Part shown: positions 54,152 to 63,690 of the stretch, one piece after another | How the letters are laid out: each line of letters starts with the position of its first letter | Numbering within the stretch: the first letter of the stretch is position 1 | DNA from: LMUY01 sp965199095 | GTDB lineage: Bacteria; Pseudomonadota; Alphaproteobacteria; Acetobacterales; Acetobacteraceae | DNA length: 64,000 bases | Reading direction: 5' to 3' | NCBI GenBank assembly: GCA_965199095.1 | Contig: CBDAQM010000007.1 | Span: forward strand, 186,001-250,000 | Position numbers and translations under genes: made by a program | The notes under the pieces: generated by a model | What the model was told of the DNA's origin: nothing | Seen by the model: the letters and a program-made list of their open reading frames with translations, nothing else | Databases searched by the model: none

Positions 54152-55240
54152 TTACTCCACAGCCTCCCGGACGCGCTCGTCGGTTTCGTGCTTCCGCAGC
54201 ACGATCCCGAGGCCGCGGCCGTTGATCAACTCGTCGGCCATCTCGTCGACCACCCCGGCTTGCGCTCGGCCGTCTTCCTCGCCCCGACGCAGCCGCTCGT
54301 CCTTCCTCCGGCCGACCTCCTTCTTGGCGGTCCCGGTCGGGAACACACGCGACAGGCGGCGCAACCCCTCCGAGAACTCGACCAGCTCATAGAGCCGGTT
54401 GCGGAGCGCCACGTCCGTGGGCGTGGTAGAGAAGGCCCATAGCTCGATCGGACGGAGGCTATTCACCAGCATCTGCTCGTAGCGCACGTTGTCGGCCTCG
54501 ATGATGGCAAGGAACGGCGAGCCGGACCCATTCTCGTCCGGCCCTTTCAGCTTGTGCCGAACAACCTCGCCCGCTGCATCGGTCAACCGGAAGCGGGTGA
54601 TGATCTCCTCGGCTTCCTTCTCGTCGCCGGCTCCCAGTACGAACCGCCTCGTGGACTGGCTCACCAGGTCATCGCCGAAATCCTGCATGCGCTGGCTGCT
54701 CAACCCGAGCTGCAAGCCGTGCTTGCGGCCCTCGCGACGATCCCGCTCGACCTGGGCACGCACGAAGCGGCGGCCCTTGGTGCGATGATACTCGTCGTAG
54801 TCCAGCCGCTTGGTCGCTTCGTACACCTCGGTGAACCGCTTGGTATGATACTCGCGCACCAGCTACGGGACTTCCTCGGCCTATTTCGGCCGCAGGAAGG
54901 AGTTGCGCGCCAGGATATGGCGGCCGAGCAGACACATCAGGCCGGTCTGGCGATCCGCCTCGGCGCTGCCAGCCGATGCCACGGCTTCCAGCTCCGGCAC
55001 AATGACGCGGGCTGGGCTGAAGTCGAGCCGGGTCGCGCGGTCAACGTAGGCTATCTGCGGATCAGCGCCTTGATGTAGCGCTCGAACAGGTCACAGGTCT
55101 CCTCCGTCGTGCCCGCCTTCACCTTGGAGAACATATCCTTCGCCTGGGGCTGCGAACCGCCTCCATGAGATCCTGCAGCACCGGCACGGCGCATCGCTGT
55201 GCCAGCTCTGCCACGCGGTATTGGCCGGCACCAAGCTGGT
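54152..55240 (-). pseudogene. Relic of IcmB/DotO-type ATPase (type IVB secretion/conjugation)
   Basis: C-terminal third of an ATPase normally ~1,000 residues. Recognisable from VAELAQRCAVPVLQDLMEAV, KDMFSKVKAG, ARVIVPELEAVAS, ADRQTGLMCLLGRHILARN, KRLDYDEYHRTKG, DRREGRKHGLQLGLSSQRM and PIELWAFSTTPTDVALRNRL. A small deletion shifts the frame near 55060, and two TAG codons (54881-54883, 54863-54865) interrupt it. The stretch 54152-54859 is still open. No other dot/icm gene is present, so it is a leftover of an integrated conjugative element. Confidence 0.82.
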
Positions 55241-55498
55241 CAGCGGCTGGCCACAGGCGCACTGGCGAACTCATGCCATGGAACTGGGCGCCAGCCGCAA
55301 CCTGACGGGCGGCAAGGGCCTCAGAGCAACGCTTACGCTGGAACTGCCGGCGCCGACATAAAGGGGTCGTACCCACCGCTGCTGGACGGCACATTCTAAC
55401 CCAGGCGAATGCCATTATAGCGGACGTAGATATTCTGGTTCAGACCGCGGCGCTCAGCCTGCGCCGGTCAGCGGTTTATCGGACAGCCTGCTAGCACG
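55241..55498. other. Intergenic region, no gene recognised
   Basis: A short plus-strand frame (about 55199-55399) and minus-strand frames exist but resemble nothing known. Probably further debris beyond the IcmB relic. Confidence 0.3.
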
Positions 55499-58400
55499 TC
55501 AGGCCAACGGATGGGTCAGATGGGCTGACGCTTCGCCCGAGGTAGCGACGGCAAACAGGGCATCACTGCGCGTGATCTGTCCATTGTTCAAGGCCGCGGT
55601 CAGCTGGGCTGAGCCCGCCGGGTCGACCGGACGGCCGAGGCCAGACTGGTATAGGTTGTTGATGTAGGCGGAGTTCGTCTGGCTGGCGTGGTCGGCCAGG
55701 AACTCCGGCGTGAGGCTGATCTGTTGCGCCACCTGCAGCAGGGAAAGACCGCCCTGCAGCACCTCATTGGTGGCGAACTGCGCGCCCGCCAGGTCGGGCT
55801 CCCGACCAAGCCCCGTCTCGAACATCTGGTAGACTGCGGCGGCCGTCGGGCGGGCTACGAACACATCGCTGGTGTCGCTCGCCAGATAGGTTTTCGCCTC
55901 GGCAGAGTCGGCGATCCCGGCCAGCACGACGCCGCGGGACGCTCCGGCTGAGAGCAGGCTGGTGAAGCCGTTCACGTCGCTTGCCGAGAGTGTGCGGCCC
56001 AGCAGGTCCTGACCGACGGCCGTCACGAAGCTTGCGTTGTCCAACCCGGCGAACTCGGCCTGGACTGCCGGCGTGGCCAGGAAGTCGGTCGCCAACTGCG
56101 CAGGGCTGGTGCCAGCGGCCAGCAGATCGTCCGCGTAGCCCGCCCCGCTGGAGGACAGGTGGAGCACGCCCTCGTAGAGGCGGGCCAGGTAAGCCTCGTT
56201 GGTGTCCGGCCCCATGCTCAGCGTGCCGTCCAGCAACTGCAACGCCTCAGTGCCGGAGGTGAACTGCAGTTGGAAGCCCTGCCCGAGCAGGCTGGCGATG
56301 TCGACGGTGCTGTTATCCGCCGTGACGATCCCGTTCACGGGGTTCGGCAGCACGAACAGCTTCGTGGCAGCCGAAGCGGGCGAGGTGCCAGCCGATGTCG
56401 AGGCGGTCACGGTGAGGGTATCTGCCCCCAGCGGCAGCGGATTGGTGGGGGCAACGGAGAACGCGCCGGTCGTCGGGTTGGCTGAGGCGGTGCCGGCCGC
56501 GGTGCCGTTGAGCTGGAGCGTCACGACGCTGCCGGGCATGGCGGTTCCGGTCAGCGTTGGCGTGGTGGTGTCGGTGATCAGGTTGCCCGCCGTCACAGTG
56601 GGGGCGGCGACGGCCGAACTAGCCCCGACAGCCACCGTGAAGCTGCCCGTGGCCGTGTTCTGGGCCGGGTCGGCCACGGTGTAGCCGACGCTGGATTGCG
56701 CGCTGGACACCCCCGCGTCCGCCACGAAGGTCAGCGAGCCGAGCTGTGCTGCGCTGAGCACCTGGTTTAGGGTGATGGGCGTGACGCCGTCGGCGAGGTC
56801 GATGGTGCCGTTGGTCGGCAGGGCGGTGACAGTCGCCGTCAACTGGGCGGCGGCGTAGTTGGGGTCGGTCGGCGCAGGCACGTTCAGGGTGGTGGCAGCC
56901 TGGCCCGGCGCAACCGTCAGCGCGCCAGAAGTGGTGACCGGGTTGCCTGCGGCAGGCCCGATCGCGAGCGTGGCGGCGCCGGTGGTGGCGTTGTTGGCCG
57001 GGTCCGTCACTGAGTAGGTGAAGGCCGAGCTGGTCCTGAACTGGCCGGCCGTGGGCGTGAACAGCAGGCTCGTCAGTTGCGCGCTGGTCAGCGCCTGCCC
57101 GGCGGCGACGGCCGTGCCGTTGGCCAGGGTGACCGTGCCGTCGCTCGGCAGCGCGCCGGCCGTGACGGTCAGCTGCGCCATGCTGTAATTCGGGTCGGTC
57201 GGCGCTGCGATGCCGATCGCCGTGGCCGCGGCGTTCTCGGCCACGGCGAGGGTCGGCGAGGACACGGTCGGGTTGCCCACGTTTGGACCGACAGCCAGTC
57301 CGAAGCTGCCGGAGGCGGTGTTCTGCGACGGGTCGGCCACCGTGTAGCCGAAGCTAGATTGCGCACTGGACACGCCAGCACCCGCCACGAAACTCAACGA
57401 GCCGAGCTGTGCTGCGCTGAGCACCTGGTTTAGGGTGATGGGCGTGACGCCGTCGGCGAGGTCGATGGTGCCGTTGGTCGGCAGGGCGGTGACGGTCGCC
57501 GTCAACTGGGCGGCGGCGTAGTTGGGGTCGGTCGGCGCAGGCACGTTCAGGGCGGTGGCAGTCTGGCCCGGCGCGACCGTCAGCGCGCCAGAAATGGTCA
57601 CCGGCCTGCCCACAGCTGGCCCGATCGCCAGGGCGGCGGTGCCGGTGGCGGCGTTGCCGGCCGGATCGCTTACCGAGTAGGTGAAGGCCGAGCTGGCGCC
57701 GAACTGGCCGGCCGCGGGCGTGAACAGCAGGCTCGTCAGTTGCGCGCTGGTCAGCGCCTCCCCGCCGGCGACGGCCGTCCCGTTGGCGAGCGTGACCGTG
57801 CCGTCGCTCGGCAACGCGCCGGCCGCGATGGTCAACTGCGAGGCGCTGTAGTTCGGGTCGGTCGGCGCTGCGATGCCGATCGCCGCGGCCGCGGCGTTCT
57901 CGGACACGGTGAGGCTCGGCGAGGACACGGTCGGGTTGCCGACAGCCGGGCCGATTGCGAGTGTCGCGGTTCCGTTGCTGGCGTTGCCAGCCGGATCTGT
58001 CACCGAGTAGGTGAAGGCCGAGTTTTGGCCGAACTGGCCCGTCGCAGGCGTGAACAGCAGCCCGATTAGCTGCGCGCTGGTCAGCGCCTGCCCGGCGGCG
58101 ACGGCCGTCCCGTTGGCGAGCGTGACCGTGCCGTCGCTCGGCAGTGCACCGGCCGTGATGGTCAACTGCGAGGTGCTGAACCCGGCATCCGTCGGAGCCG
58201 TGATCCCGATCGCGGTAGCGAGGCTATTTCCCCCGACCGTGACGGTAGGCGAGGCAACAACCGGCGCGGTGGTGTCGACCTGCAGCCCGGTGAAGCTGGC
58301 ATCGGCCCCGGTAAGCACGGCGTTGTTGCCGGCGCCGTCCTGGATGGCGGCGCCCGGCGGCAAGGTCACGCCGGTCACCGCCAAGGTGGCCGCGTTCTGC

Positions 58401-61400
58401 CCGGCGGCCACCGTGGTGCTGAACACCAGGCTGGTGCTGGTGGAGGCCGCAGCATTGTAGCTCGCCGTGCCGCCGTCGTTCAGCGTCAGCGTTGGCGTGC
58501 CGGTGACCGTCACTGCCTCGCTGGTTGCCAGCGTGAAGCTGATGGCCTGGCCGGTGGTGTAGTCTCCCGTGGACGGGCTGGCCGTGTCGGACGTGATGGT
58601 CGGCGCCGTGGTGTCCACCTGCAGCCCGGTGAAGCTGGCATCGGCACCGGTAAGCACGGCGTTGTTGCCGGCGCCGTCCTGGATGGTGGCGCCCGTCGGC
58701 AAGGTCACGCCGGTCACCGCCAGGGTGGCCGCGTTCTGCCCGGCGGCCACCGTGGTGCTGAACACGAGGCTGGTGCTGGTGGAGGCCGCGGCATTGTAGC
58801 TCGCCGTGCCGCCGTCGTTCAGCGTCAGCGTCGGGGCGCCGGTCACCGTCACCGGCTCGCTGGTCGCCAAGGTGAAGCTGATGGCCTGGCCGGTGGTGTA
58901 GTCGCCCGTGGCCGGGCTGGCCGTGTCGGACGTGACCGTCGGCGCCGTGGTGTCCACCTGCAGCCCGGTGAAGCTGGCATCGGCCCCGGTAAGCACGGCG
59001 TTGTTGCCGGCGCCGTCCTGGATGGTGGCGCCCGTCGGCAAAGTCACGCCGGTGACCGCCAGGGTGGCCGCGTTCTGCCCGGCGGCCACCGTGGTGCTGA
59101 ACACCAGGCTGGTGCTGGTGGAGGCCGCAGCATTGTAGCTCGCCGTGCCGCCGTCGTTCAGCGTCAGCGTCGGGGCGCCGTTCACCGTCACCGGCTCGCT
59201 GGTCGCCAAGGTGAAGCTAATGGCCTGGCCAGTTGTCTCGTCGCCCGTGGCCGGGCTGGCCGTGTCGGACGTGATGGTCGGCGCCGTGGTGTCCACCTGC
59301 AGCCCGGTGAAGCTGGTATCGGCCCCGGTAAGCACGGCGTTGTTGCCGGCGCCGTCCTGGATGGTGGCGCCCGGCGGCAAAGTCACGCCGGTGACCGCCA
59401 GGGTGGCCGCGTTCTGCCCGGCGGCCACGGTGGTGCTGAACACCAGGGCGGTGCTGGTGGAGGCCGCAGCATTGTAGCTCGCCGTGCCGCCGTCGTTCAG
59501 CGTCAGCACCGGGGAGCCGGTGACCGTCACTGCCTCGCTGGTTGCCAGCGTGAAGCTGATGGCCTGGCCGGTGGTGTAGTCTCCCGTGGCCGGGTTGGCC
59601 GTGTCGGACGTGATGGTCGGCGCGGTGGTGTCCACCTGCAGCCCGGTGAAGCTGGCATCGGCCCCGGTAAGCACGGCGTTGTTGCCGGCGCCGTCCTGGA
59701 TGGTGGCGCCCGTCGGCAAGGTCACGCCGGTCACAGCCAAGGTGGCCGCATTCTGCCCGGCGGCGACCGTGGTGCTGAACACCAGGCTGGTGCTGGTGGA
59801 GGCCGCAGCATTGTAGCTCGCCGTGCCGCCGTCGTTCAGCGTCAGCGTCGGGGCACCGTTCACCGTCACCGGCTCGCTGGTCGCCAAGGTGAAGCTAATG
59901 GCCTGGCCAGTTGTCTCGTCGCCCGTGGCCGGGTTGGCCGTGTCGGACGTGATGGTCGGCGCCGTGGTGTCCACCTGCAGCCCGGTGAAGCTGGCATCGG
60001 CCCCGGTAAGCACGGCGTTGTTGCCGGCGCCGTCCTGGATGGTGGCGCCCGTCGGCAAAGTCACGCCGGTGACCGCCAGGGTGGCCGCGTTCTGCCCGGC
60101 GGCCACCGTGGTGCTGAACACCAGGCTGATGCTGGTGGAGGCCGCAGCATTGTAGCTCGCCGTGCCGCCGTCGTTCAGCGTCAGCGTTGGCGTGCCGGTC
60201 ACCGTCACTGCCTCGCTGGTTGCCAGCGTGAAGCTGATGGCCTGGCCAGTTGTCTCGTCGCCCGTGGCCGGGTTGGCCGTGTTGGACGTGACCGTCGGCG
60301 CGGTGGTGTCCACCTGCAGCCCGGTGAAGCTGGTATCGGCCCCGGTAAGCACGGCGTTGTTGCCGGCGCCGTCCTGGATGGTGGCGCCCGTCGGCAAAGT
60401 CACGCCGGTGACCGCCAGGGTGGCCGCGTTCTGCCCGGCGGCGACCGTGGTGCTGAACACCAGGCTGGTGCTGGTGGAGGCCGCAGCATCGTAGCTCGCC
60501 GTGCCGCCGTCGTTCAGCGTCAGCGTCGGGGCGCCGTTCACCGTCACTGCCTCGCTGGTTGCCAGCGTGAAGCTGATGGCCTGGCCAGTTGTCTCGTCGC
60601 CCGTGGCCGGGTTGGCCGTGTTGGACGTGACCGTCGGCGCGGTGGTGTCCACCTGCAGCCCGGTGAAGCTGGTATCGGCCCCGGTAAGCACGGCGTTGTT
60701 GCCGGCGCCGTCCTGGATGGTGGCACCCGTCGGCAAGGTCACGCCGGTCACGGCCAAGGTGGCCGCATTCTGCCCGGCGGCCACCGTGGTGCTGAACACC
60801 AGGCTGGTGCTGGTGGAGGCCGCAGCATTGTAGCTCGCCGTGCCGCCGTCGTTCAGCGTCAGCGTCGGGGCGCCGTTCACTGTCACCGGCTCGCTGGTCG
60901 CCAAGGTGAAGCTAATGGCCTGGCCGGTGGTGTAGTCTCCCGTGGCCGGGCTGGCCGTGTTGGACGTGACCGTCGGCGCGGTGGTGTCCACCTGCAGCCC
61001 GGTGAAGCTGGCATCGGCCCCGGTAAGCACGGCGTTGTTGCCGGCGCCGTCCTGGATGGTGGCGCCCGTCGGCAAAGTCACGCCGGTGACCGCCAGGGTG
61101 GCCGCGTTCTGCCCGGCGGCCACCGTGGTGCTGAACACCAGGCTGGTGCTGGTGGAGGCCGCAGCATTGTAGCTCGCCGTGCCGCCGTCGTTCAGCGTCA
61201 GCACCGGGGCGCCGTTCACTGTCACCGGCTCGCTGGTCGCCAAGGTGAAGCTAATGGCCTGGCCAGTTGTCTCGTCGCCCGTGGCCGGGTTGGCCGTGTC
61301 GGACGTGATGGTCGGCGCGGTGGTGTCCACCTGCAGCCCGGTGAAGCTGGCATCGGCCCCGGTAAGCACGGCGTTGTTGCCGGCGCCGTCCTGGATGGTG

Positions 61401-62092
61401 GCACCCGTCGGCAAGGTCACGCCGGTGACCGCCAGGGTGGCCGCATTCTGCCCGGCGGCGACCGTGGTGCTGAACACCAGGCTGGTGCTGGTGGAGGCCG
61501 CAGCATTGTAGCTCGCCGTGCCGCCGTCGTTCAGCGTCAGCGTTGGCGTGCCGTTCACCGTCACCGGCTCGCTGGTCGCCAAGGTGAAGCTAATGGCCTG
61601 GCCAGTTGTCTCGTCGCCCGTGGCCGGGTTGGCCGTGTCGGACGTGATGGTCGGCGCCGTGGTGTCCACCTGCAGCCCGGTGAAGCTGGCATCGGCCCCG
61701 GTAAGCACGGCGTTGTTGCCGGCGCCGTCCTGGATGGCGGCGCCCGTCGGCAAAGTCACGCCGGTGACCGCCAAGGTGGCCGCGTTCTGCCCGGCGGCCA
61801 CCGTGGTGCTGAACACCAGGCTGGTGCTGGTGGAGGCCGCAGCATTGTAGCTCGCCGTGCCGCCGTCGTTCAGCGTCAGCACCGGGGAGCCGGTGACCGT
61901 CACTGCCTCGCTGGTTGCCAGCGTGAAGCTGATGGCCTGGCCGGTGGTGTAGTCTCCCGTGGCCGGGCTGGCCGTGTCGGACGTGACCGTCGGCGCGGTG
62001 GTGTCCACCTGCAGCCCGGTGAAGCTGGTATCGGCCCCGGTAAGCACGGCGTTGTTGCCGGCGCCGTCCTGGATGGTGGCGCCCGTCGGCAA
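55499..62092 (-). CDS. Giant repetitive Ig-like/cadherin-like secreted protein, C-terminal part (after frameshift)
   Basis: 2,197 residues in frame, but it is really the C-terminal part of a larger gene (see 61900-64000). Order: the rest of one interrupted plus 11 whole 113-residue Ig-like units; five ~110-residue cadherin-like units (APTDPNYSASQLTIAAGALP type); one Ig-like unit (APTVTAGNLITDTTTPTLTG); then a ~270-residue tail with DUF4214-like blocks (YEGVLHLSSSGAGYADDLLA; YQMFETGLGREPDLAGAQFA; NNLYQSGLGRPVDPAGSAQL). DUF4214 proteins are usually exported, often by type I secretion. The first codon TTG 62092 is just where the frame begins, not a true start. Likely role: adhesion or biofilm matrix. 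Confidence 0.8.
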   Translation of the reverse strand: MPTGATIQDGAGNNAVLTGADTSFTGLQVDTTAPTVTSDTASPATGDYTTGQAISFTLATSEAVTVTGSPVLTLNDGGTASYNAAASTSTSLVFSTTVAAGQNAATLAVTGVTLPTGAAIQDGAGNNAVLTGADASFTGLQVDTTAPTITSDTANPATGDETTGQAISFTLATSEPVTVNGTPTLTLNDGGTASYNAAASTSTSLVFSTTVAAGQNAATLAVTGVTLPTGATIQDGAGNNAVLTGADASFTGLQVDTTAPTITSDTANPATGDETTGQAISFTLATSEPVTVNGAPVLTLNDGGTASYNAAASTSTSLVFSTTVAAGQNAATLAVTGVTLPTGATIQDGAGNNAVLTGADASFTGLQVDTTAPTVTSNTASPATGDYTTGQAISFTLATSEPVTVNGAPTLTLNDGGTASYNAAASTSTSLVFSTTVAAGQNAATLAVTGVTLPTGATIQDGAGNNAVLTGADTSFTGLQVDTTAPTVTSNTANPATGDETTGQAISFTLATSEAVTVNGAPTLTLNDGGTASYDAAASTSTSLVFSTTVAAGQNAATLAVTGVTLPTGATIQDGAGNNAVLTGADTSFTGLQVDTTAPTVTSNTANPATGDETTGQAISFTLATSEAVTVTGTPTLTLNDGGTASYNAAASTSISLVFSTTVAAGQNAATLAVTGVTLPTGATIQDGAGNNAVLTGADASFTGLQVDTTAPTITSDTANPATGDETTGQAISFTLATSEPVTVNGAPTLTLNDGGTASYNAAASTSTSLVFSTTVAAGQNAATLAVTGVTLPTGATIQDGAGNNAVLTGADASFTGLQVDTTAPTITSDTANPATGDYTTGQAISFTLATSEAVTVTGSPVLTLNDGGTASYNAAASTSTALVFSTTVAAGQNAATLAVTGVTLPPGATIQDGAGNNAVLTGADTSFTGLQVDTTAPTITSDTASPATGDETTGQAISFTLATSEPVTVNGAPTLTLNDGGTASYNAAASTSTSLVFSTTVAAGQNAATLAVTGVTLPTGATIQDGAGNNAVLTGADASFTGLQVDTTAPTVTSDTASPATGDYTTGQAISFTLATSEPVTVTGAPTLTLNDGGTASYNAAASTSTSLVFSTTVAAGQNAATLAVTGVTLPTGATIQDGAGNNAVLTGADASFTGLQVDTTAPTITSDTASPSTGDYTTGQAISFTLATSEAVTVTGTPTLTLNDGGTASYNAAASTSTSLVFSTTVAAGQNAATLAVTGVTLPPGAAIQDGAGNNAVLTGADASFTGLQVDTTAPVVASPTVTVGGNSLATAIGITAPTDAGFSTSQLTITAGALPSDGTVTLANGTAVAAGQALTSAQLIGLLFTPATGQFGQNSAFTYSVTDPAGNASNGTATLAIGPAVGNPTVSSPSLTVSENAAAAAIGIAAPTDPNYSASQLTIAAGALPSDGTVTLANGTAVAGGEALTSAQLTSLLFTPAAGQFGASSAFTYSVSDPAGNAATGTAALAIGPAVGRPVTISGALTVAPGQTATALNVPAPTDPNYAAAQLTATVTALPTNGTIDLADGVTPITLNQVLSAAQLGSLSFVAGAGVSSAQSSFGYTVADPSQNTASGSFGLAVGPNVGNPTVSSPTLAVAENAAATAIGIAAPTDPNYSMAQLTVTAGALPSDGTVTLANGTAVAAGQALTSAQLTSLLFTPTAGQFRTSSAFTYSVTDPANNATTGAATLAIGPAAGNPVTTSGALTVAPGQAATTLNVPAPTDPNYAAAQLTATVTALPTNGTIDLADGVTPITLNQVLSAAQLGSLTFVADAGVSSAQSSVGYTVADPAQNTATGSFTVAVGASSAVAAPTVTAGNLITDTTTPTLTGTAMPGSVVTLQLNGTAAGTASANPTTGAFSVAPTNPLPLGADTLTVTASTSAGTSPASAATKLFVLPNPVNGIVTADNSTVDIASLLGQGFQLQFTSGTEALQLLDGTLSMGPDTNEAYLARLYEGVLHLSSSGAGYADDLLAAGTSPAQLATDFLATPAVQAEFAGLDNASFVTAVGQDLLGRTLSASDVNGFTSLLSAGASRGVVLAGIADSAEAKTYLASDTSDVFVARPTAAAVYQMFETGLGREPDLAGAQFATNEVLQGGLSLLQVAQQISLTPEFLADHASQTNSAYINNLYQSGLGRPVDPAGSAQLTAALNNGQITRSDALFAVATSGEASAHLTHPLA

Positions 62093-63690
62093 AGCACGCC
62101 GGTGACCGCCAAGGTGGCCGCATTCTGCCCGGCGGCCACCGTGGTGCTGAACACGAGGCTGGTGCTGGTGGAGGCCGCAGCATTGTAGCTCGCCGTGCCG
62201 CCGTCGTTCAGCGTCAGCGTCGGGGCGCCGTTCACTGTCACCGGCTCGCTGGTCGCCAAGGTGAAGCTAATGGCCTGGCCAGTTGTCTCGTCGCCCGTGG
62301 CCGGGCTGGCCGTGTCGGACGTGACCGTCGGTGCCGTGGTGTCCACCTGCAGCCCGGTGAAGCTGGCATCGGCCCCGGTAAGCACGGCGTTGTTGCCGGC
62401 GCCGTCCTGGATGGTGGCGCCCGTCGGCAAAGTCACGCCGGTGACCGCCAGGGTGGCCGCGTTCTGCCCGGCGGCCACCGTGGTGCTGAACACCAGGCTG
62501 GTGCTGGTGGAGGCCGCAGCATTGTAGCTCGCCGTGCCGCCGTCGTTCAGCGTCAGCACCGGGGAGCCGGTGACCGTCACCGGCTCGCTGGTTGCCAGCG
62601 TGAAGCTGATGGCCTGGCCGGTGGTGTAGTCTCCCGTGGCCGGGTTGGCCGTGTCGGACGTGACCGTCGGCGCGGTGGTGTCCACCTGCAGCCCGGTGAA
62701 GCTGGTATCGGCCCCGGTAAGCACGGCGTTGTTGCCGGCGCCGTCCTGGATGGTGGCGCCCGTCGGCAAAGTCACGCCGGTGACCGCCAGGGTGGCCGCG
62801 TTCTGCCCGGCGGCCACCGTGGTGCTGAACACCAGGCTGGTGCTGGTGGAGGCCGCAGCATTGTAGCTCGCCGTGCCGCCGTCGTTCAGCGTCAGCGTTG
62901 GCGTGCCGGTGACCGTCACTGCCTCGCTGGTTGCCAGCGTGAAGCTGATGGCCTGGCCGGTGGTGTAGTCTCCCGTGGCCGGGCTGGCCGTGTCGGACGT
63001 GACCGTCGGTGCCGTGGTGTCCACCTGCAGCCCGGTGAAGCTGGCATCGGCCCCGGTAAGCACGGCGTTGTTGCCGGCGCCGTCCTGGATGGTGGCGCCC
63101 GTCGGCAAAGTCACGCCGGTCACCGCCAAGGTGGCCACATTCTGCCCGGCGGCCACCGTGGTGCTGAACACCAGGCTGGTGCTGGTGGAGGCCGCAGCAT
63201 TGTAGCTCGCCGTGCCGCCGTCGTTCAGCGTCAGCACCGGGGAGCCGGTGACCGTCACTGCCTCGCTGGTTGCCAGCGTGAAGCTGATGGCCTGGCCGGT
63301 GGTGTAGTCTCCCGTGGCCGGGCTGGCCGTGTCGGACGTAACCGTCGGCGCCGTGGTGTCCACCTGCAGCCCGGTGAAGCTGGCATCGGCCCCGGTAAGC
63401 ACGGCGTTGTTGCCAGCATCGTCCTGGATGGCGGCGCCCGGCGGCAAGGTCACGCCGGTCACCGCCAAGGTGGCCGCATTCTGCCCGGCGGCCACTGTGG
63501 TGCTGAACACCAGGCTGGTGCTGGTGGAGGCTGCGGCATTGTAAGTGGCAGTGCCCCCGTCGTTCAGCGTCAGCGTCGGAGTGCCGGTGACCGTCACTGG
63601 CTCGCTGGTGGCCAGCGTGAATCTGATGGCTTGGCCGATGGTGTAATCCCCGGTGGCAGGGCTGGCCGTGTCGGACGTGACCGTCGGGGC
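58270..63690 (-). repeat. Tandem array of 16 x 339-bp units
   Basis: Each unit encodes 113 residues starting near TAPTVTSDTASPATGDYTTG and ending TGLQVDT. Units differ mainly at a few positions (SDTA/SNTA, DYTTG/DETTG, TGSPV/NGAPT). 5,420 bp divided by 339 gives 16. Regular plus-strand open frames across the array, also 339 bp apart, are shadows. Confidence 0.92.

Noticed and set aside
58569..63544. A ladder of plus-strand open frames of 76-110 codons every 339 bp
   Set aside because: They are shadows of the minus-strand repeat units; spacing equals the repeat length and the predicted products are low-complexity mirror images.
58270..63690. Possible CRISPR array because of regular repeats
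   Set aside because: Units are 339 bp, continuous and coding, with no unique spacers and no cas genes.
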